Origin: RYN-133 sp036497285
Lineage (GTDB): Bacteria > Actinomycetota > Actinomycetes > Mycobacteriales > Jatrophihabitantaceae
DNA length: 64,000 nucleotides
Assembly (NCBI GenBank): GCA_036497285.1
Contig: DASXJR010000076.1
Coordinates: 1 to 64,000 of the forward strand
Direction of reading: 5' to 3'
The notes below the pieces were generated by a model. The model was not told where the DNA came from and did not search any database. It saw only the letters and a program-made list of their open reading frames with translations. A program made the position numbers and the translations under genes. Shown in pieces: positions 48,955-57,278 of the stretch. How positions within the stretch are numbered: the stretch's first letter is position 1; the number at the start of each line of letters is the position of its first letter.

Positions 48955-49741
48955 CAGCGTGCTGCCAGCTGGCGAACTGGACGAGCTGTTCGGCGAGGAT
49001 GCGCAACGCGCCGTCCACCTCCGAATCGCCGGCGCGTTGTTCGGCAGAGTTGACGATCATCCCGAACGGGGTGGGCCACCCGCGCAAGGCGTGGATGGCC
49101 GAGCGCACCGACGTCAGCGTCGTGCCGCACGCCTGCCAGCCGGCCGCCGTGACGATCACGCCGACCGCTCGCCCCTCAAGGTAGGGCGGCGAGTCGTCGC
49201 GCAGCAGTTCGAGGTGGTCGAGCCCATTCTTCACCAGGCCGGACATGCCGCCGTGGTAGCCGGGCGTCCCGATCACGAGGCAGTCGGCATTGCGCACCGC
49301 TTCGATCAGTCCGGCCGCGGCTGACGGGTCGGCGTCCTCGGTGTAGATCGGCAGGTCGGCAAGGGCGGGCCCGAGCACGGCTTGGGTTCGCGCGCCGAGG
49401 GATTCTGCCTCGGCCAGGCAGCGCTCCAGCAGTCGGTTGGTGAGCGACCCCACCCGGGTCGACCCACCGAGCGCGAGGATCGTCGGCGCGCTGCCGCCCG
49501 CGAACGGCGGCAGCACGTCCACCTCCGCACCGGGACGTAGCACCGTCGTGTCACCGGCTTGCTGTCCGTCGACGAGGAACGACGCGACAGCGCACACCTG
49601 ACGCAGCTCCGGACGCGCTGCAAGCAGCCCACGCAGCTGCCCGACGGTCGTCGCGCTGATCGTTTCCGTGGCGCGGCCCGCCGCCCGCTGGGCCCCGGCC
49701 CAGAACCGCACGGTCACGACGGGCGCGCTCGGATCAGCCAC
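48935..49741 (-). CDS. MoaD/ThiS-like domain fused to NADPH-dependent FMN reductase
   Basis: Two-domain protein, 268 aa. Residues 1-83 look like MoaD: VTVRFWAGAQRAAGR, FLVDGQQAGDTTVLRPGAEV and the end PPFAGG, where Gly82-Gly83 match the usual C-terminal Gly-Gly that carries sulfur. Here the chain continues directly into a flavodoxin-like FMN reductase (ILALGGSTRVGSLTNRLLE, IGTPGYHGGMSGLVKNGLDHL). An internal Gly-Gly cannot be thiocarboxylated without cleavage. GTG 49741 lies 4 nt after modC on the same strand. It is the last gene of a molybdate operon, so a link to molybdopterin synthesis is plausible. Confidence 0.82.
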   Translation of the reverse strand: MADPSAPVVTVRFWAGAQRAAGRATETISATTVGQLRGLLAARPELRQVCAVASFLVDGQQAGDTTVLRPGAEVDVLPPFAGGSAPTILALGGSTRVGSLTNRLLERCLAEAESLGARTQAVLGPALADLPIYTEDADPSAAAGLIEAVRNADCLVIGTPGYHGGMSGLVKNGLDHLELLRDDSPPYLEGRAVGVIVTAAGWQACGTTLTSVRSAIHALRGWPTPFGMIVNSAEQRAGDSEVDGALRILAEQLVQFASWQHAARAAAQ

Positions 49742-49745
49742 CGGT

Positions 49746-50828
49746 TCAGCCTGCCACGCCGTGGTGAGCGTCCCCGTCGGGGTAGGCCATGAGATCGGTC
49801 GCCTTGGCCGTCAACCACACGTCCGCGCCGGGCGCGAGTCCCAGCTCGGCCACCGCGGACGGTGTCACGTCGACGAGCACCGGCTGCGCGGCATCGACGG
49901 TGAGCCGCACCCGGTCGGCGAGCGGGGCGAGCGAGCGCAGCGTGCCCGGCCACACGATCCGTGCGCTGCTGGCGTGCGGCCGTTCGGCGTGCACGGTGAA
50001 CGCGGACGGGCGTATTGCGACGAGCACGCGACCGTCCGGCGCGTCGCTTGCCGACAGTCGACCGCCGCCGTCGAGGTCGACCGCACCGGACGCCGCACTG
50101 CCGCGGTACAGATTGACGCCGACCAGGCGTGCCACGTACCGGGTGGCGGGCCGGCTGCTGATCTGCGCCGGCGTGCCCTGCTGCACGACGACGCCGTCCT
50201 CGAGCACGGCGATCCGCGAGGCAAGGATCAACGCCTCGACGGGGTCGTGCGTGATCAGTAGCACCGGTCCGTCGTAGGCGGCGAGGTGCTCACGCAGTTC
50301 GCCCTGGACGTCGGCGCGCGTCTGCACGTCGAGCGCGGCGAGGGGTTCGTCCATCAGCAGTGCCCGCGGCGATGACGCGAGCGCACGGGCGAGCGCGACG
50401 CGTTGCGCCTGGCCACCGGACAGCCGGCGCGGATGACGATCAGCGAAGTCGCCGACCCCGAGCCGGTCGAGCCAGTCGCGTGCCGCAGCGCGCGCTTGCG
50501 CACGAGCCACTCCGCGCGAACGCGGTCCGAATGCCACGTTGTCGAGCACGCGCAGGTGCGGGAACAGGCGGTGGTCCTGGAACACGACGCCGATCCCCCG
50601 CTGCTCCGGCGGCACGAACACGCCCGCGGACGGGTCGTCGAGCACCTGCCCGCCCAAAGCGATCGTGCCGCTCTCGAGGGCGAGCAGACCGGCGCAAGCG
50701 CGCAGCAGCGTGCTCTTGCCGGAACCGTTCGGGCCGAGCACCGCGAGCACGTCACCGGGCGCGACATCGAATGCAGCGCGCAGCGTGAAATTGCCACGCG
50801 ACACCGATCCGTCGAAATGCAGGCTCAT
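49746..50828 (-). CDS. modC: Molybdate ABC transporter ATP-binding protein
   Basis: ATPase of 360 aa. Walker A is GPNGSGKSTLLRA (near residue 35), the Q-loop is VVFQDHRLFPHL, the signature LSGGQAQRVALARAL (near 135), Walker B LLMDEPLAALD. A C-terminal TOBE-like region (about 290-350) is expected to bind molybdate. ATG 50828 overlaps the modB stop by 4 nt. With modB and modA it forms the importer. Confidence 0.93.
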   Translation of the reverse strand: MSLHFDGSVSRGNFTLRAAFDVAPGDVLAVLGPNGSGKSTLLRACAGLLALESGTIALGGQVLDDPSAGVFVPPEQRGIGVVFQDHRLFPHLRVLDNVAFGPRSRGVARAQARAAARDWLDRLGVGDFADRHPRRLSGGQAQRVALARALASSPRALLMDEPLAALDVQTRADVQGELREHLAAYDGPVLLITHDPVEALILASRIAVLEDGVVVQQGTPAQISSRPATRYVARLVGVNLYRGSAASGAVDLDGGGRLSASDAPDGRVLVAIRPSAFTVHAERPHASSARIVWPGTLRSLAPLADRVRLTVDAAQPVLVDVTPSAVAELGLAPGADVWLTAKATDLMAYPDGDAHHGVAG

Positions 50829-51646
50829 TGCGACGGCGCGGCCCGCAACCACCTGTCCCGAAGCGCCACGAGCACAACTATCGCAACCGCCATCAACGGC
50901 AGGCTCAGCGCGGTCGCCGCTTCGGGGTCGCCCTTGACCTGGAACACCTGCAACACCAGCACCGGCATCGTCTCCGTCGAGCCAGGGATGTTGCCGCCGA
51001 AGATCGAGGTGGCGCCGAACTCGCCGATCGCTCGTGCCCAGCACAGCACCGTGCCCGCTGCCAGCGAGGGAAGGATGCTCGGGACGGTGACCCGGCTGAA
51101 CACCCGCCAGCGCGATGCGCCGAGCGTCGCGGCTGCCTCCTCGAGGCCGCGGTCAGCGCTGCGGATCCCACCTTCGATGGTCACGACGAGGAACGGCATC
51201 GACACGAACGTCCCGGCGATGACGATGCCGGGCTGCGTGAACGGGATGCTCCAGCCGAACCATTGCTGCAAGTAGCGGCCGACCAACCCGTTCTGCCCGA
51301 GCGCGAAGAACAGCGCGATGCCGCCGACGACCGGTGGCAGCACCAGCGGCAGGGTGACCGCGGCGCGGAGCAGTGACTTGCCGATGAATCTTGTTCGGGC
51401 GAGCACCCAGGCCAGCGGCAACCCCAACACCAGGCTGATAACAGTCACTTCGAGCGAGGTCACGATCGAGATCCGCAGCGCGTCCCAGAACCGGTACTGC
51501 GTGTAGATCGGGCCGAGGTCGCTCCACGGCGCGCGCACCACGAGTGCGATCGCCGGCACGACGAGCAGCGCGGCGCCGATGGCGGCCGGCGGGACGAGCA
51601 GCAGCGGTGTCCCGGTCTGCTCGTCGCCACGCGGCCGCCGACTCAC
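50825..51646 (-). CDS. modB: Molybdate ABC transporter permease
   Basis: Inner-membrane permease, 273 aa, with about five to six helices. The EAA loop EEAAATLGASRWRVFSRVTVP (near residue 175) and AIGEFGATSIFGGNIPGSTETMP are characteristic of ModB. GTG 51646 overlaps the modA stop; the longer frame reaching 51712 is antisense-free but overlaps modA and is not needed. Confidence 0.93.
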   Translation of the reverse strand: MSRRPRGDEQTGTPLLLVPPAAIGAALLVVPAIALVVRAPWSDLGPIYTQYRFWDALRISIVTSLEVTVISLVLGLPLAWVLARTRFIGKSLLRAAVTLPLVLPPVVGGIALFFALGQNGLVGRYLQQWFGWSIPFTQPGIVIAGTFVSMPFLVVTIEGGIRSADRGLEEAAATLGASRWRVFSRVTVPSILPSLAAGTVLCWARAIGEFGATSIFGGNIPGSTETMPVLVLQVFQVKGDPEAATALSLPLMAVAIVVLVALRDRWLRAAPSQ

Positions 51647-52416
51647 GGCTTGGAGAATCCGTCCGCCAGCAGCACCTTCTGGCCGGCAGCGGAAAGAACG
51701 TAGTCGACCCACGCCTGGGCCAGGTCATGGTTCCCGGCCTTCTTCAGCACCGCGATCGGATAAATCGTGGTCGCGTTGACGCTGCTCGCGATCTCGACTC
51801 CGGTGACCTTCGAACCGGCGGCCTTGACGTCGGTCACGTACACCATCCCCGCGTCGACCTCCTTCGTCTCGACGACGGCGAGAGTCGATTTCACGTCCGG
51901 CTCGTTGGCGGTGGGCTTGACCGTCACCTTCGCGTTGTCGAAGACCTGCTGGGCGGTCGCTCCGCACGGCACGGCCGGATCGCACACGGCCAGTTTCACG
52001 CCTGGGTGGGCCAGATCGGCGACGGTCTTGATGTTTGCCGGGTTTCCCGGCGGAGTTGCGATCTCCATCGTGTTGCTGACGAAGTTGGTCGGCTTCTCGG
52101 CATCACCGGCCTGCACGACCGTGTCCATGTTGGACGTGGAGGCCGAGGCGAACACGTCGGCATTCTGTCCCTGCGTGATGTTCGACGCGAGAGTCGAACT
52201 GGAGTCGAAGCTGAAGGTGAAATCAGTGCCCGGATGTGCCTTCTTGAACTGGTCGCCGAGCGTGGTGAACGCCTCGGTCAGTGATGATGCAGCGAACACC
52301 GTTATCGATCCGGACAGGGACGACCCGGTCCGCGAATCGCCGCTGCTCCCACCGGAGGACGAGCACGCGGTCACAGCGACGGTCATGGCGGCGACGGTCG
52401 CCGCAAGCCACTTCAC
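51643..52416 (-). CDS. modA: Molybdate-binding lipoprotein
   Basis: Extracytoplasmic solute-binding protein, 257 aa. The lipobox VTAC (near residue 17-20) marks an acylated cysteine. ITVFAASSLTEAFTTLGDQF starts the mature fold and contains the first anion-binding serines; GMVYVTDV and NATTIYPIAVLKKAGN near the end are typical ModA segments. GTG 52416 overlaps the regulator stop by 4 nt. Confidence 0.93.
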   Translation of the reverse strand: MKWLAATVAAMTVAVTACSSSGGSSGDSRTGSSLSGSITVFAASSLTEAFTTLGDQFKKAHPGTDFTFSFDSSSTLASNITQGQNADVFASASTSNMDTVVQAGDAEKPTNFVSNTMEIATPPGNPANIKTVADLAHPGVKLAVCDPAVPCGATAQQVFDNAKVTVKPTANEPDVKSTLAVVETKEVDAGMVYVTDVKAAGSKVTGVEIASSVNATTIYPIAVLKKAGNHDLAQAWVDYVLSAAGQKVLLADGFSKP

Positions 52417-52826
52417 GCATCGTCCAAGGACGCGCTCACCTCGACGACCACGTTGGTCGACTTCACCGACGCCACCGCACGTACGCCGGGCTTGAGCCCG
52501 AGCTCGTCTGCCGCCTCGCGGCTCATCAACGACACGACACGATACGGACCGCACTGCATCTCGACCTGGGCCATGACGGTGTCGCGCACAACCCGCGTCA
52601 CCAGGCCGACGAAGCGGTTGCGCGCCGACTCGCGCGCGACGGGCCCGACATCAGGAACCGCGCCGGCATTCTTCTCCGCGAAACGCGCCAACATCGCGCC
52701 GTCGACGACACGACGACCCGCAGCGTCGCTGCCGGTCGTCAATCGTCCGGTTTCAGCCCAACGTCGGACGGTGTCGTCGCTGACGCCGAGTAGTTCTGCT
52801 GCCTCTCGCAGCCGGTAGGAAGGCAT
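52413..52826 (-). CDS. Molybdenum-binding regulator: MerR-like HTH plus TOBE (Mop) domain
   Basis: A 137-aa protein at the head of the molybdate operon. Residues 1-55 form an excisionase-like helix-turn-helix (YRLREAAELLGVSDDTVRRWAE). Residues ~68-132 form a Mop/TOBE domain (ARNRFVGLVTRVVRDTVMAQVEMQCGPYRVVSLMSREAADELGLKPG). ATG 52826. It is the actinobacterial counterpart of ModE in domain content and probably senses molybdate to control the operon, though an autoregulatory site was not identified. Confidence 0.88.
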   Translation of the reverse strand: MPSYRLREAAELLGVSDDTVRRWAETGRLTTGSDAAGRRVVDGAMLARFAEKNAGAVPDVGPVARESARNRFVGLVTRVVRDTVMAQVEMQCGPYRVVSLMSREAADELGLKPGVRAVASVKSTNVVVEVSASLDDA

Positions 52827-52892
52827 GCCGGAACTCTAGCGCGCGTTCCGCAGATCCGCTTGAATACCAGACAGAAGGCCGCAAGTACGGTT

Positions 52893-52924
52893 CGAGGTTG
52901 CGGGCTGTTAAGCCCGCACCCTCG
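52893..52924 (-). terminator. Stem-loop behind lsr2
   Basis: Inverted repeat TGCGGGCT-GTTA-AGCCCGCA (52899-52918), extended after one mismatch by CGAGG/CCTCG to 52893-52924. It lies just after the lsr2 stop and before the molybdate operon start, so it should end lsr2 transcription. No strong T run. Confidence 0.65.
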
Positions 52925-52929
52925 CCGGC

Positions 52930-53262
52930 TCAGTGGTTGGCCGACTCGTAGGCCTCGATCACATTCGAGGCGATACGCCCGCGTGCCGAAACGTCGAAAC
53001 CGTTCTTAGCTGCCCACTCACGAATGGCGGTGAGGTCACGCTTTCCACCGCGCGAGTTCGACCCGCGCCGCGAACGCATGCCACGCGTGCGGCGAGCGGC
53101 TTCAACGTAAGGCCGCATAGCCTTCTCGAATGCCACCGCATTCTTCCTGGACAACTCGATCTCGTACGACGCGCCGTCCCACACGAACGCGACGGTGCGA
53201 TCTGCCGTTGAACCATCAAGGTCGTCGACAAGAAGCTCGGTAACGACTGTCTGCTTAGCCAT
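52930..53262 (-). CDS. lsr2: Nucleoid-associated xenogeneic silencer Lsr2
   Basis: H-NS-like protein of 110 aa that bridges AT-rich DNA. The N-terminal dimerisation domain (MAKQTVVTELLVDDLDGS) and the C-terminal domain with IREWAAKNGFDVSARGRIAS are standard; RGR inserts in the minor groove. ATG 53262 is chosen over the upstream ATG 53271 because all homologues start MA-K. It is flanked by its own terminator and by the initiator tRNA. Confidence 0.96.
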   Translation of the reverse strand: MAKQTVVTELLVDDLDGSTADRTVAFVWDGASYEIELSRKNAVAFEKAMRPYVEAARRTRGMRSRRGSNSRGGKRDLTAIREWAAKNGFDVSARGRIASNVIEAYESANH

Positions 53263-53403
53263 AACACGCATTGAACCACGAAGGTGTAAGTAGCCGCAGC
53301 CGTCCGGCCGGCTTTCCCGACACTTTTAGTCACGGGAAGGTCGAAGAAAGTCGGGAATTCGTGCTTACGCCCACTGAATAGGAGACCACCGCTCCAAACG
53401 AAG

Positions 53404-53435
53404 TGATCCCGGTCCGGAAATCCGGACCGGGATCA
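53404..53435 (-). terminator. Terminator of the initiator tRNA gene
   Basis: Perfect 15-bp inverted repeat (TGATCCCGGTCCGGA and its complement) with a 2-nt loop, 10 nt beyond the tRNA 3' end. Minus-strand sequence after it is mildly T-rich. Confidence 0.8.
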
Positions 53436-53444
53436 TCTCTCTCG

Positions 53445-53518
53445 TAGCGGGGGCAGGATTTGAACCTGCGACCTCTGGGTTATGAGCCCAGCGAGCTACC
53501 GAGCTGCTCCACCCCGCG
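53445..53518 (-). tRNA. tRNA-fMet (CAT), initiator
   Basis: 74 nt, 3' CCA not encoded. The anticodon loop is CTCATAA. Initiator features are three G:C pairs at the base of the anticodon stem (GGG/CCC) and an unpaired first base: C1 faces T72, with discriminator A73. The T loop reads TTCAAAT. The gene has its own promoter and terminator. Confidence 0.96.
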
Positions 53519-53529
53519 GCGGTGACTCC

Positions 53530-53559
53530 AGCTTAGCGAATGCTCGTGGCACTCTCCAA
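53530..53559 (-). promoter_or_regulatory. Promoter of the initiator tRNA
   Basis: Minus strand: -35 TTGGAG (53559-53554), 18-nt spacer, -10 TAAGCT (53535-53530), 11 nt before tRNA base 1. Confidence 0.7.
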
Positions 53560-53578
53560 ACCCGCCCACCCCCGGCGG

Positions 53579-56500
53579 CTACGGGGGCCCGGATCCCGGC
53601 GAGTGCGAGCTCGACGAAGCGCTCGATGATTTGCTCGGCGCCGGCTTCGACGGTGTCGTCGACGACGACTTCGGGCTCGGCGTGGACGACGCCGCGTTGT
53701 AGCGCTCGACCAGATCCTTCAGCTTGGCCTCCGCAGCGCCGACCTTGGCCGGATCACCCGTGGAGTAGGCGTTCTTCAATTCCTCGATCGCGCTGTTGAT
53801 CTGGGCCAGAGTCACCGGATTCTGGGGATTGCCGGTGGTTTTGCCGCCGGACGGAGTTTGGCTCGGGGAACTGCTCGGCGACCCTGAGGGCGGGTTGCCG
53901 GTTCCGGTCGATGACCCACCGTTGCAGGGAAGTCCCAGCGTCTGACCCGTGCAGTGGCCGGGCAGGAAGTCGCTGCGGGCGTCATCGATCGTTCTGCCGT
54001 AGCCGATCTTGTTGCCGTAAACGAGGATCACTCTTTGCAGGCTGGGGAACGCGCCGCCTGTGTTGGTGCTCACCGTGTAAAGCGGCTCGACGTACAGGAA
54101 CGAGTTGCCCAACGGCAAGGTCAACAGATTGCCGTGCACCACGTTGGCGCCGTTTCCGCCGGTCGCGTAAAGCGAATCCCGCCGAATCGTGTTATCGGTA
54201 GTGATCGTATTGTAGATCTGCTCCGGCCCCTGCACGACGGTGTTGTCGCGGGTCGGCAGCTGCAGCACCGTGATTCGTCCATAGTGGGAAGGGTCGCTGT
54301 CCGCGCTCAAGTAGCCGGCCAGGTATGTGCTGTTGTTGACATCCATCGGGGACGTCAGCTGGAACTCCGCCGTTGATCCACCACCCCCGGTCGGCGGCGA
54401 GGCGAGCACGTAATACGGTGGCTGGTTCGCTCCGTTTGCCGATGTGGAGTCGGTGTTGTCGGTCGGCACGGACCATTTCCGGGTCACGTTGTAGAACTGC
54501 ACCGGATCGTCGACGTGATAGGTGGCGAGCAGCGTGCGCTGGACTTTGAACAGATCCTGTGGATAGCGGACGTGGTCAAGAATGGTTTTCGGCATCTGCG
54601 CGCGGTCCTGCACCATCCCGGGGAACACGCTGCGCCACGCCGCGAGCATCGGATCGGTCGGATCCCACGCATACAGCGTGACCTTGCCGGTGTAGGCGTC
54701 GACGGTCGCCTTCACGGAATTGCGGATGTAGTTGATCTGGTCGTTCGGCTGCTTGGCGGTCTTGTTCGACGCTGCGAGCGAGTCGTTGGTCAGGCCCGAA
54801 AGTGACTGGCGCTCGGAGTAGGGATAGTTGTCGGACGTCGTGTAGCCGTCGACCATCCACACGATGTGCCCGGCGCTGGGGTCGTTCTTGTTCGTACTCG
54901 TGTCGACGATCGGATAGGGATCGCTGTCGACCCGCAGGAACGGAGCAACTTTCTGAACCATCGCGCGCGGGTCACGATCAAAGATGATTTTCGCGCCGGA
55001 CGCGCTCGCCGCATCGTTGAGCAGGAAGTTCGTCTGCTTGTAGTTGATGGCGAAGGCCAGCCTCGTGAAGAGGTTCCCCAGCGACACGCCGCCCCCACCG
55101 GCGTAGCTGACCTTGGTCTGACCGACGCCGTTGAACTCCTGCGGCGTGCCGTTCGCACCGACGATCGAGTAATCGGGAAGTAGCTCGCCGTAGTACACCT
55201 GGTCCTGCCTCAGCGAACCACTCAGGAAGCCGCTCGGGGGTATGCCGCCCTCAGCGAAGTCACCGCTGCTGTCGCTCGAGTTGGTCACGTCTGTGCCGGC
55301 GGTGGCGGCGACGAATCCGAGACCGTGCGTATAGGTGGTGTGCAGGTTGATCCAGTTCGTCTGGTCACCGGTCAGTCCGGCCGCTTCGAGCTCGCGCACG
55401 CCCACGATGTAGTCGTTCTCCACGCCGTTGCTCGTGTATCGGTCGATGTCGAGCTTGGGCGCGAATCCGAACTGGTTGCCGTTCGACTGGAACTTGGCGA
55501 AGGTCGGCGACACGATGTTCGGGTCCAACACCCGGATGTTGTCGAGCGTCGCGTTCGCGTGTGTCGGGTCGGGTGTGGTGGGGTTCGGCGTCTTGGGCGC
55601 GCGATAGTCGACGTAGGTGACGTCCGCGCCGGTGGCGATGTTGTACGCCTTCCGAGTCGCCGTGATGTTGTGCTCGATGTACGGCGCTTCCTTGTTCTGC
55701 GCATTCGGCTTGACGGACACCTGCTGCAGGATGGCCGGGTAGATGCCGCTGATGAGGATGCTCAGCACAAGCATCGAAACGAAGGCGATCGCAGGCAACA
55801 TCGAGTTCCGCAGCCAGAGGCTCGCGATCAGCCCCGCCGCGATGACGATCGCGATCCAGAAAAGGATCGTGCGGGCCGGCAGCACTGCGTGCACGTCGGT
55901 GTACGAGGCACCGGTGAAAATGCTGCGGTGGGAGAAGACGAGCCCGTACCGGTCCAGCCAGTAGGCGATCGCCTTCAGTACGACGAAAACGAACACCAAC
56001 AGGGTCAGGTGCCGGCGCGCCGCGACAGTGACCTTCGGCCCCGGGGTCTGCAGCCTGATCGCGCCGGTCAGGTAGTGCACGATCACGGACAGAATGATCG
56101 CGAAGATGATCGCGGTGAACCCGAACCCGAGTAGCAGCCGGTAGGCCGGGTAGTCGAAGGCGTAGAACGAGACGTCGAGGTGGAACTGCGGGTCAGTCGT
56201 GCCGAACGACTTCCCGTGCAGGAACAACTGCCAGGTCGCCCAGTTGCCCTGGGCGGACATGCCCGCTGCGAACAGTGCGATCAGGCTGATGACCGTCAGC
56301 AGGACGAACCGGCGCGGTTCCAACATTGCCCGATACCGCTCGATGTTCTGTTGCTCGGGCGACATCGGGCGGAACGGCGGACTCAGTAGGTAGGCGATCA
56401 GCATGTTGCCGCCGAGGATCAGCGCCATGACGACGCCGAAGATGAAGAACAGCGACACGCGCGTCCAGAAGATCGTGGTGTACACGCCGCGGAACCCGAG

Positions 56501-56644
56501 CGAGTCGAACCACAGGAAGTTGATGTACACCCCGGTCAGCTGGACGACCGCGATGATCAAGACGATGAGGATCGCCACGGTCCAGAGCGCGATCTTCGCG
56601 CGTCGCGACAGGGTGATGCTGGGGATGGGCGGCCGCATGGCCAC
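53579..56644 (-). CDS. UPF0182 large integral membrane protein
   Basis: A 1021-aa member of UPF0182. The N-terminal third has about seven membrane helices (e.g. IALWTVAILIVLIIAVVQL near residue 20 and LILGGNMLIAYLLSPPFRPM). A large extracytoplasmic domain follows (from about 330), ending in a Ser/Thr/Pro-rich low-complexity tail. GTG 56644 has GAGGAG 7 nt upstream; ATG 56638 is the alternative. Function is unknown. Its order with the PDZ protease, DUF2342 and AarF genes matches the M. tuberculosis Rv3193c region from memory. Confidence 0.9.
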   Translation of the reverse strand: MAMRPPIPSITLSRRAKIALWTVAILIVLIIAVVQLTGVYINFLWFDSLGFRGVYTTIFWTRVSLFFIFGVVMALILGGNMLIAYLLSPPFRPMSPEQQNIERYRAMLEPRRFVLLTVISLIALFAAGMSAQGNWATWQLFLHGKSFGTTDPQFHLDVSFYAFDYPAYRLLLGFGFTAIIFAIILSVIVHYLTGAIRLQTPGPKVTVAARRHLTLLVFVFVVLKAIAYWLDRYGLVFSHRSIFTGASYTDVHAVLPARTILFWIAIVIAAGLIASLWLRNSMLPAIAFVSMLVLSILISGIYPAILQQVSVKPNAQNKEAPYIEHNITATRKAYNIATGADVTYVDYRAPKTPNPTTPDPTHANATLDNIRVLDPNIVSPTFAKFQSNGNQFGFAPKLDIDRYTSNGVENDYIVGVRELEAAGLTGDQTNWINLHTTYTHGLGFVAATAGTDVTNSSDSSGDFAEGGIPPSGFLSGSLRQDQVYYGELLPDYSIVGANGTPQEFNGVGQTKVSYAGGGGVSLGNLFTRLAFAINYKQTNFLLNDAASASGAKIIFDRDPRAMVQKVAPFLRVDSDPYPIVDTSTNKNDPSAGHIVWMVDGYTTSDNYPYSERQSLSGLTNDSLAASNKTAKQPNDQINYIRNSVKATVDAYTGKVTLYAWDPTDPMLAAWRSVFPGMVQDRAQMPKTILDHVRYPQDLFKVQRTLLATYHVDDPVQFYNVTRKWSVPTDNTDSTSANGANQPPYYVLASPPTGGGGSTAEFQLTSPMDVNNSTYLAGYLSADSDPSHYGRITVLQLPTRDNTVVQGPEQIYNTITTDNTIRRDSLYATGGNGANVVHGNLLTLPLGNSFLYVEPLYTVSTNTGGAFPSLQRVILVYGNKIGYGRTIDDARSDFLPGHCTGQTLGLPCNGGSSTGTGNPPSGSPSSSPSQTPSGGKTTGNPQNPVTLAQINSAIEELKNAYSTGDPAKVGAAEAKLKDLVERYNAASSTPSPKSSSTTPSKPAPSKSSSASSSSHSPGSGPP

Positions 56645-56733
56645 GGGGCGACTCCTCGATGACTGGGCTCGACTCGTTGTCAACGTACCGGCCCACACCG
56701 CGGTTCCTCAGCGCGTACGGAAGGATCCGGAGC

Positions 56734-57270
56734 ATGTCGGAGTTCTCAGCGAATCCTCTCGAGGTCGCCGCGGTCGAGGTCGAGGCTTTCGTGAGCGCTG
56801 CGGGCTGGGACCAACGACCGGCCCTGTTCGCGCTCGTCCGTGCCGTCGAGTTCGCGCGCGACGATCCGGCGGCCGCGGCGCAGTTAGGGCTCCCGGAGGC
56901 TCCGGACGATGCGCTGACGCCGATCGAGCAGGACGAACTGCCCGAGGGTGACCTGGACGAGTTGCTCGGCCACATCGGTTGGCCCGAGTCGATCGCCGGC
57001 TGTGCCCTGGCACAGGAAATCGTGATTCTGCCGCCCTCCGCCGAGGCCGAGCTCGATGATGCCGACCCCGGCGGGTCCGCGGCCGTTGCTGCGCGTCACC
57101 CCGAACGACGCGAGGCCCGCCTTGTCGTGGCGGTGCACCGGGACGGTTCGAGTGCCGCGGTGCTGCGGCTGCGTCCCGCCACGGACGGCGACGCCGAGGA
57201 AGACCTGCTCGTCGGCCCCGATCTGGCCCCGAACCTCGTGACGGCGCTGCTGGCCACCCTGGAGGACTGA
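56734..57270 (+). CDS. PPA1309-family protein
   Basis: Acidic cytosolic protein of 178 aa. The pattern VSAAGWDQRPALFALVRAVEF at the start and EIVILPPSAEAELDD in the middle fit the PPA1309 family of actinobacteria. ATG 56734 follows GGATCCGGAG. No catalytic motif is visible. It is divergent from the UPF0182 gene and convergent with the PDZ protease, an order kept in other actinobacteria. Confidence 0.82.
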   Translation: MSEFSANPLEVAAVEVEAFVSAAGWDQRPALFALVRAVEFARDDPAAAAQLGLPEAPDDALTPIEQDELPEGDLDELLGHIGWPESIAGCALAQEIVILPPSAEAELDDADPGGSAAVAARHPERREARLVVAVHRDGSSAAVLRLRPATDGDAEEDLLVGPDLAPNLVTALLATLED

Positions 57271-57278
57271 GCTGCGGG

